DNA of 64,000 bases from Vanrija pseudolonga (lineage: Eukaryota > Basidiomycota > Tremellomycetes > Trichosporonales > Trichosporonaceae): assembly GCF_020906515.1 (NCBI RefSeq), contig NC_085850.1:1426001-1490000 (forward strand), given 5' to 3'. This document shows, piece by piece, positions 58,001 to 64,000 of this stretch (position 1 is its first letter; each line of letters begins with the position of its first letter). The position numbers and the translations under genes are program-made. The notes under the pieces are model-generated. The model ran no database searches. It saw only the letters and a list, made by a program, of their open reading frames with translations, and had not been told where the DNA came from.

Positions 58001-60352
58001 CTGCTCTGGCTCGCGGATGAACGACGCCTTCTCGTCGTACGGCTGCTTGCCGTTGGCGATGCCGGAGAGGCCCAGCGAGGCGCGGCGCTTCTCTTCGCTG
58101 AGGGCCACCGTGCGCTTCTGAACAAGGGCAGTGAACTGGGCGCGGATACCGGGCGTGTTGAGCCTATGGTTGGCGGCGGTCGCCTCGTCCAGGGTGAGGA
58201 AGAGGTCGCCACGGAGCTCGCCATGGGGGTAGGCGAAGAAGAGACTCTTGGGGTCGGCATCGTCCCAGCTGTACTGAGCAGGGCGGCCATACAGCTTGAA
58301 CGCGTCGTGGAAGCCAGTTACCCAGCGCATCATGATAGATAACGGGGTCGACGGGTGAGGAGGTGCGGGGTCCTCGACAGGCGCCTCTGGCATGATGAGG
58401 GCCCAGCCAGAGTCGCGGAGGCCACCCTCGATCGTAACGAGGTCGCCACTGATACGGCCCACGACCTTCATGAGGTTGGACTGTGACATCACCTCGAGGT
58501 GCTCGGGGAAGACGGCGTACGTCTGGCTGACTGAAGTGATCGAGAGCACAGGGAGCGACGACGTCTTGTTCTTGGCGGTGCGGGGCTCATTGTAGAACGA
58601 CGCCATTGGGACGCCCGTGTTGGGCTCCTGAATGTGCTCGTTCTTGTGGCCGCCCATGCCGAAGAGCGAGTGACGGCGACCGGGGCTGTCCTTGGGGTCC
58701 TCCGCAGCAGCCGGGTCGGAGAGCACGAGCCACAGACGGTGCCAGTCGGTACCGCCCATGACGCGGACGCGGACCCAGCCCTCGAGGCGCCCACGGACGA
58801 GAGGCGAGCGCGGCTCGCGCCCGCCAGCTCTGATGAGGTGACCAGTGTAGACCTCTTCAAGGCGGGATCGCTCCCAGGCCGCCAGGCGTAGGCCGATCGA
58901 CCAACGCACGAGGTCGTGGTCGCTGGGACATGAGAACAGGAGACGGTTCGAGCCCGCCGTGTTAAGCGAGAAGACATGGCTGTGGGGGTGCGAGTTGGGA
59001 CGGTGAGGAGGCGGAGGCAGGGGGTTGAGGAGCTCAAGCGACGAGTCCGTGATGTTGAAGTAGGTTGGCGGGATCTTCTCACCGCGAGCGGCGGCGGCGC
59101 GCGTCTCCTTCATCGACCACATCGCTAGGAAGGTTAGCGACTGTTGGTGCCCCGTGCGACGACTTACAGAGCGAGGTGCCCGAGAGCTGGAGCCAGACCG
59201 AGTCCCAGTCGTTGCTCGGGCTACCAGGCTGTCCCTGCCTAAGGAGGGTCGCATCAGCGGTCGGTCTGTGAGGCACGTAAACACGTCGACTTACTTGGGC
59301 TGGTGGCCAGCGCTGGTCCGCGCAAAGATCATCTCGAGCTCTGGCGGGCTCGTGACATACGTCTTGTGGGGCTGGTACGAGATGAGCTCGACAACGGGCT
59401 CAAACTCCTGCTTGTACTCTGGTCGGTTCTCGAGGCCTGACGACGTAGCGGCGACAGCCGAATCTGGAGCAGCGGGGCGGTGGACAAAGCCACCGCCTCC
59501 GCCGCCTCCGCTCGCACTGCGCTGTTGCTGCGGTGGCGGGGCGACCTCCTGGCGGTGCTGAAGGCCCATGGTCTGCGCGCGCTGTTGCTGTTGTTGTTGC
59601 TGCAGGTTGCCGGGGCCAAAGTCGCTGCTGCGTTGTTGAACAACTACTCTGCCGTTGGGCTGAGTGAAGGCGTTGGAACCGTGCTGTTGCTGCTGCTGCT
59701 GCCTGTAGGCGGCGTTCGGGTCCTCGGGGATACCGCCCATAGAGGGGCGCCCGTTGACGGTGAATGTGGACGAGGGCCTCGAGCTGCCTGGCTGCTGCTG
59801 CTGCTAGGCAGTGTCAGCACGCTGTTTTACAAGTAACGCAGGGGGGACTGAGGTGGTAGTGGACTGTTTAAAGGCGAGCGACGGCTGCGGTGTAGGGCGC
59901 AATGCGCCAGGGAGCTCAGAAGGGTAGAGCCAGCCGCAAGTGATGCGGGCAGCGGTGCGCAATCAATCGATGAGGGCGAGAGACGGCACAGACCGATGTT
60001 GCGAGGTCGGTCGCATCCTCTTAATGCCCTCCCTCATGCACCCATCCCCCCACCTCGTCGCCGCCGTCTGCCGTCTTGTTCCATCCCCATCCCCATCCCC
60101 CCGCATCACGCAACTCACCTGGTCCTTGTCCTTGTCCTTTTTCCTGCCAAAGCCGAGGAAGCCAGACCGACGCTTTTCCTTGCCGGCGGTAGTCGAGCTG
60201 TCCATGCTGGCAATCGAGTTTACGCGCTCGGCTGGGACGCCTACGCCGTGCATGTTGGACGAGGCCATGGAGCTGATGGACGCCCGCCCAGATGCGGGTG
60301 GTGGCAAGGGAGAGACGCCTTGTTGTGGCTGTTGAGACTTTCTTTTAAACAT
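55045..60352 (-). CDS. PH-domain protein, Caf120-like (CCR4-NOT associated)
   Basis: A 1614-residue protein. Exons 60119-60352, 59295-59803, 59168-59238, 55511-59124 and 55045-55461 join in phase. Residues 1-78 are basic (KEKRRSGFLGFGRKKDKDKD). A Gln-rich part follows. The PH domain spans the exon 2-4 joins at about 245-400: DWDSVWLQLSGTSLSMWSMKE, PPTYFNITDSSLELL, FSLNTAGSNRLLFSCPS and RWSIGLRLAAWERS. The order, including EEVYTGHLIR and the next WVRVRVMGGTDWHRLWLVLSD, matches fungal Caf120-family proteins, tied to the CCR4-NOT complex. Roughly 900 disordered Ser/Pro/Ala residues come next, then a Gln-rich, Met- and Pro-rich C-terminus resembling prion-like tails. The start at 60352 is the first ATG after a 500-base ATG-free leader. 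Confidence 0.88.
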
Positions 60353-61349
60353 GGTGGTGGTGTTGTAACGTCGTTTGGCCTAGCACGAGCACGAGCACGA
60401 GCGGCAGCTGCTGGCTGGCTAGCTGTTGTCAGTTGGCGCGCGGGGGGCGGCCCAGGGTGCAAAGCACAGCGGCGGCGGCGGAGGCGGAGAAGGAGGCGGC
60501 GGCACACTACTCTAGGGCGAGAGGGTGCAAAGAGGGGCGAGATGCCTGTACCCAAGGGGGAATGGTGTCGTTGCGCAACGCAAGGATGTGCGATTGAGCG
60601 CAGAGGCGGGTTCTCGGACGCCAAAGGGGCAGTGCTGCTCGTGCTACCGGGGCCTCTGTGGCTTTTCGAGCTTGGGGTTGGTTCGGGTCGGGGTTCGATG
60701 GCGATTATACCTGTGCACTTGCTGATGACCTTGCTGGTGTACTGTATGGTATGCACAAGGAAAACGGACGTGCCGAGAATGAGATGCCGCAGGCTTCGAG
60801 TGGACGCAAAGAAGAGAGACAAGGTGTAACGCTGTATGGCAAGTGCAAAAAAGCATCATCCACAAGGTCAATGGATAGGCATTCGGGCCCTGGTGGTGCT
60901 GCAAGCAACCTCTTGGCCCAGCAGTCCCCTACAACTGCCGAGGCACTGATCGTCCTCCTGCCTGCCCTTTGCGCTTTGCTTGCAGCTTACAGCGGCCGCC
61001 TTGCATCATGACCACATGTACCACACCACCCAACCTTGACCCTCTCGGCCCCTCGGAGCCACCTGGGCGCGGGCGGCGCAGGCGGCGCAGGCGGCGCAGG
61101 CGGCGCAGGTCATGTTCGAGATCCGCAAAAAGGGCCCTGTCCACTTGTGCTCTGCGTCATAACAAGCACCAGTCTGTCAGCACTTGCACCTCCCTTCACC
61201 TCACCGCGCGCGCGCACCGCCTTGCCTGTGCCGCGGCCACCCACTGCTGATTAGCCGTCGTTGCCCGCGCGGCCTCGATCATCTGACCCGCCATGCTGCC
61301 GGCACTCCGCGCCCGACCCGAACAAAACAAAACAAGTCTATGCATCTTC
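60353..61349. other. Promoter of the Caf120-like gene and ERG27 3' flank
   Basis: This 997-bp gap lies between two minus-strand genes. No gene is seen. The minus strand lacks ATG from 60353 to 60852, which fits the Caf120-like leader. The sequence CACGAG repeats three times near 60384-60401, and a 9-bp repeat lies at 61072-61107. Confidence 0.45.
61072..61107. repeat. Nine-base tandem repeat, four copies of GGCGGCGCA
   Basis: Four perfect units of GGCGGCGCA in noncoding DNA downstream of ERG27. Confidence 0.92.
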
Positions 61350-62783
61350 TCACTGCTGGCGCTCGTGCCATTCGCGGCGTATTGTTTCGCAGGTCTTTAC
61401 GACGCCGGCCGCAACGTCCGCGTGCGACTCCCACTCGTCGACCTCGCCATACTTTACTCCTGGGGAGCGGAAGCGGCGCGCGACGACGTGCAGCTTTGGT
61501 CCGGCGAGCTTGGACGCCGGGAGGAGGTACGCGCTGCCCACGAGCGCGGCATACAGCATCGGCGCGGCGCCGTCAGAAGCCCACACTGGGTGGTGCGGCG
61601 ACCCGAACAGATAGGCCAGGTAGAACGACAGCCAGTAGCACAACCACTTGACCTGCACAAGCCACTGCCACGCACCCAGACCCGAGACGGCAATGTTGGT
61701 CGCTACGCAGCCTGGCTCGGCAGAGATGACGCGGATCGGGCGTTCGGCGTCGTTGCCCAGCTCGGCATCGAGCTGAGTGACCACCAAGTCGCCCATGTAC
61801 TTGGACGCGCGGTACGACGTCTCGTACTCGAGCAGCTGGACGTCGTCGAGAGGGTTGGCGCTGAGGCCCTCGGCCTCGGCCTCGATCGACGAGGTGTACA
61901 CGATGCGGGGGTCGTATGGCAGCGACTTCGGCGATGCGCGGAGGGTTGGGGCAAGTTCCTTCGACTGGTGGCCCGCGTCAGCGCAGCTAGCTCCCTTGCC
62001 TCAGGCGCTACTCACCAGAATATAAGGCGCCAGCACGTTGATCCCCCACACACGGCCGCGCTCCCCGTCGGCAGACCGCGCGCCGACCTCCTCGATGTTG
62101 TACCGCGGGTGGTGGAGGGCGTACATCGGGCCGTCGGTCACAATGCTCCACATGAAGCGAGGGATGACGACCTGTGTGATGGCCGCGTAGCCGGCGTTGA
62201 GGAACAGGCTCGTGACGTGCGGGTACCGGCGGCGGACGCGCTCAGCGAACGCGAGCACGCCGCGGTCTCCGCCGACCTGGTCGAGGTCGACGAGCTCGTA
62301 CTCGACTCTGAGGTTCTCCTCCCAGCCCTCGGGCACAGCGACGCCGTTCGCGCGCCGCTTCGCGAGGTCGGCCCGGTGGCGCGCAAGGATGGCGGTGCGT
62401 GCATCGAGCGCGTTCGCCTCGGAGCGCACGGCGAGCACGAGCGTCAGCGCCGGGTGCGGAGCGCGGATGACGGCCGACTCGAGCGCTGCCGCCTCGCCCT
62501 TTGGCGTCGCCAGCTTGTCTCGCAGCGCCGGGGCGAGCGCAGACGCCTGCGGGACAGCGATGGGCACGGGCGCATCCGCGGTCGAGAGGTTGGCCAGCAG
62601 CGAATGGCACAGGCCGAGACCGAAGCCGCTGGGCGTGAGCTTTGTTTGCGCGGCGCCGGCTTACGAGTTGGACCCAGTCACGATCGCAATGATGCGGTTC
62701 GGGTCCGCTGCCGGCCCGGTCACGGTCGGCGTGCTGCTGCTCGTGCTGCTCGTATGCTGCGACCCCGCGCGTGTGGTGACCAT
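61350..62783 (-). CDS. ERG27: 3-keto-steroid reductase, sterol C-4 demethylation
   Basis: A 448-residue short-chain dehydrogenase that reduces the 3-keto sterol after C-4 decarboxylation in ergosterol synthesis, at the ER. Exons 62665-62783, 62016-62628 and 61350-61964 join in phase; introns are 36 and 51 nt. The NADP-binding motif TGSNSGFG is at residues 36-43, with its Ser codon split by intron 1. NAGYAAI is the NAG motif. The catalytic YRASK has Tyr295 and Lys299, with SSIEAEAEGL upstream and the PGCVATNI loop after. A hydrophobic C-terminal stretch (LVQVKWLCYWLSFYLAYLF) may anchor it to the membrane. Length and order match fungal Erg27, which is longer than HSD17B7. Confidence 0.9.
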
Positions 62784-63307
62784 TGTTTAGGTGGGTGTGG
62801 GAAGACAACGAGAACACGGGTGGTATTAAGGTCTGACCATCACCGACTTTTGGACAACGCGTCCTGGATGGCACGATGTCGGCTCTCTCCGCGGCGCGAG
62901 GCTGCCATGCTGCTCTTGGCTCTGAAGCAACCATCTTCTGGTATCTCAACGTTCTGACGGGCGCCAACGTGCATGCAGCTCCCTCATGCATTGTGAAACT
63001 GGTAGTTTGGTATAGGCTTCATGCTTCGTGTGATGCTGCAATCCTCGGCTTCCTCGGCCACCACTGACGCGCCTCACAACCCTAAGATAGTTGACGCATT
63101 TGCTCCCGCTCAGAACTGGAAAATTGCAACTTGGCACACAAAGTCGAGCGAGCACACGAGAATCAACGCCAGAGTCAACGCGCAGCAGCGGGACAACGCC
63201 CAGCGCCCATGGTATGCAGGTGTGATCGCATCCTACGATCTGGTACATCAACCTATCCCTCTCACTCAGCCCCTCTGCTCTAGCACGACGACATGTACGC
63301 GCAAAGC
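62784..63307. other. Intergenic: ERG27 promoter and eL27 3' flank
   Basis: This 524-bp gap holds no gene. It should contain the ERG27 promoter and leader (minus strand) and the eL27 3' UTR. No TATA box was seen. Confidence 0.4.
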
Positions 63308-63760
63308 TTAGAAGCGGAGCTTGGAGAAGAACCAGCGGTTGGAGCCCTTGGCGTAGCGCTCCTCGAAGGCCTTCTTGATGGCCTTCTTCGACTCCTCACG
63401 CTGGGTAGGCTCCTTGAAGGTGTCGTTGGTGACGGCACCCTTGAGGTTCTCGAGCTCGAGGACGTAGCGGGTGGGGAGGAGGTGGGCGTAGTTGACGACC
63501 TTGATGAAAGGCTTGACCTTGCTCCTCTTGGCAACCTTCTTCTTGCCCATCGACTTGGTAACCTTCAAGGGGTAACTGCAAGCTGTTAGACGCCTGCAAC
63601 CATGCCTTGCTCGCTGCTCCCACTCACCGCTCGATGCCGGCAACGATGGCGTGGGGGTAGGGGCGCTCCTTGGTGCCCTCGTCACGCTGCTGGATGACGA
63701 CAACCTTCTTGCCGGCCTGACGGCCAGAGAGGACAACGGCGACCTTTCCGGGCTTGTAGA
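63308..63760 (-). CDS. RPL27: 60S ribosomal protein eL27, 5' exon outside window
   Basis: A cytosolic large-subunit ribosomal protein. Exons 63628-63760 and 63308-63575 join in phase and give about 133 of the usual 136 residues. The visible start [19 protein letters not shown] holds the KOW motif, followed by [36 protein letters not shown] and the C-terminus [11 protein letters not shown], all typical. The missing start should be only ATG, one or two codons and a G. No ATG-plus-donor of the right phase was found from 63761 to 64000, so the first exon probably lies beyond the window and the intron is at least 240 nt, long for this genome but normal for ribosomal protein genes. Confidence 0.95.
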   Translation of the reverse strand, partial: STSPERSPLSSLAVRPARRLSSSSSVTRAPRSAPTPTPSLPASSGEWEQRARHGCRRLTACSYPLKVTKSMGKKKVAKRSKVKPFIKVVNYAHLLPTRYVLELENLKGAVTNDTFKEPTQREESKKAIKKAFEERYAKGSNRWFFSKLRF

Positions 63761-64000
63761 CTGGTGGTGGTTAGCTCCTGTGCGACTGCCTTCTCGCGAC
63801 CGCAGAGGACCAGGCGGCGGAAATGTCGAAACTGGACCTGGACACTGCACACGCGCACGACCAACGGCGACGTTCTCCACGCATCGCACCGTCAACGCCG
63901 TTGGTCTCCCCGACGTCCTCTCCGCTGTGCCCATGCCCAGTCCAGTGTCCATCCTTGTCCCAGCCTTTGGTCCTCTGCCGGCGTCGCGAATCTTCAATTA

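Noticed and set aside
58944-58956. GGTTCGAGCCC resembling a tRNA T-loop
   Set aside because: It is within the coding exon of the PH-domain gene and no tRNA arms can be folded.
61293-62957. A 554-codon open frame antisense to ERG27
   Set aside because: ERG27 on the other strand has all catalytic motifs and consistent introns; this frame has no recognisable feature.

Overview
This window is nuclear DNA from a basidiomycete fungus. The GC-rich codons, the many very short introns (32 to 60 nt, starting GT and ending AG, with CTGAC or CTAAC branch sites), and a CAP59-type mannosyltransferase beside yeast-like housekeeping genes suggest a Tremellomycete, perhaps of the Trichosporonales. The clade is inferred from intron style and gene content, not from a search. 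I found no tRNA, rRNA, CRISPR array, transposon or virus-derived element.

Exon joins were worked out by hand from splice signals, and reading phase was checked across every join; each gene wholly inside the window gives an uninterrupted reading frame.

Layout. 1-9 kb: uracil-DNA glycosylase (its 3' end leaves the window at base 1), divergent from a type I glutamine synthetase-like gene, then a 1471-residue RING-H2 protein. 9-13 kb: Cdc4/Mlc1-type myosin light chain, divergent from the DEAD-box helicase Ded1. 14-19 kb: a single-pass membrane protein convergent with a GT69/CAP59-family glycosyltransferase. 20-27 kb is dense: mitochondrial ribosomal protein bL9m, a leucine-rich-repeat protein, TAF7, LSM3 and an unrecognised acidic protein. 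28-35 kb: a seven-helix membrane protein, a secreted ricin-B-type lectin and an FAD-dependent oxidoreductase. 35-50 kb is sparse: a bZIP regulator and an NT-C2 domain protein separated by 2.7 to 5.7 kb of noncoding DNA. 50-64 kb: Sym1/Mpv17, an Fcy2-type purine-cytosine permease, a Caf120-like PH-domain protein, 3-keto-sterol reductase ERG27, and ribosomal protein eL27 (its 5' exon is outside the window).

Most genes are unrelated housekeeping functions (DNA repair, transcription, splicing, translation, sterol synthesis, mitochondria), so this is ordinary chromosomal arrangement and not a gene cluster. The best leads are in gene architecture: active-site microexons in the glycosylase, a predicted 3-nt exon in SYM1, an ATG-only first coding exon in the light chain, and a 1.08-kb ATG-free stretch directly upstream of the bZIP gene that looks like a very long translated-mRNA leader.
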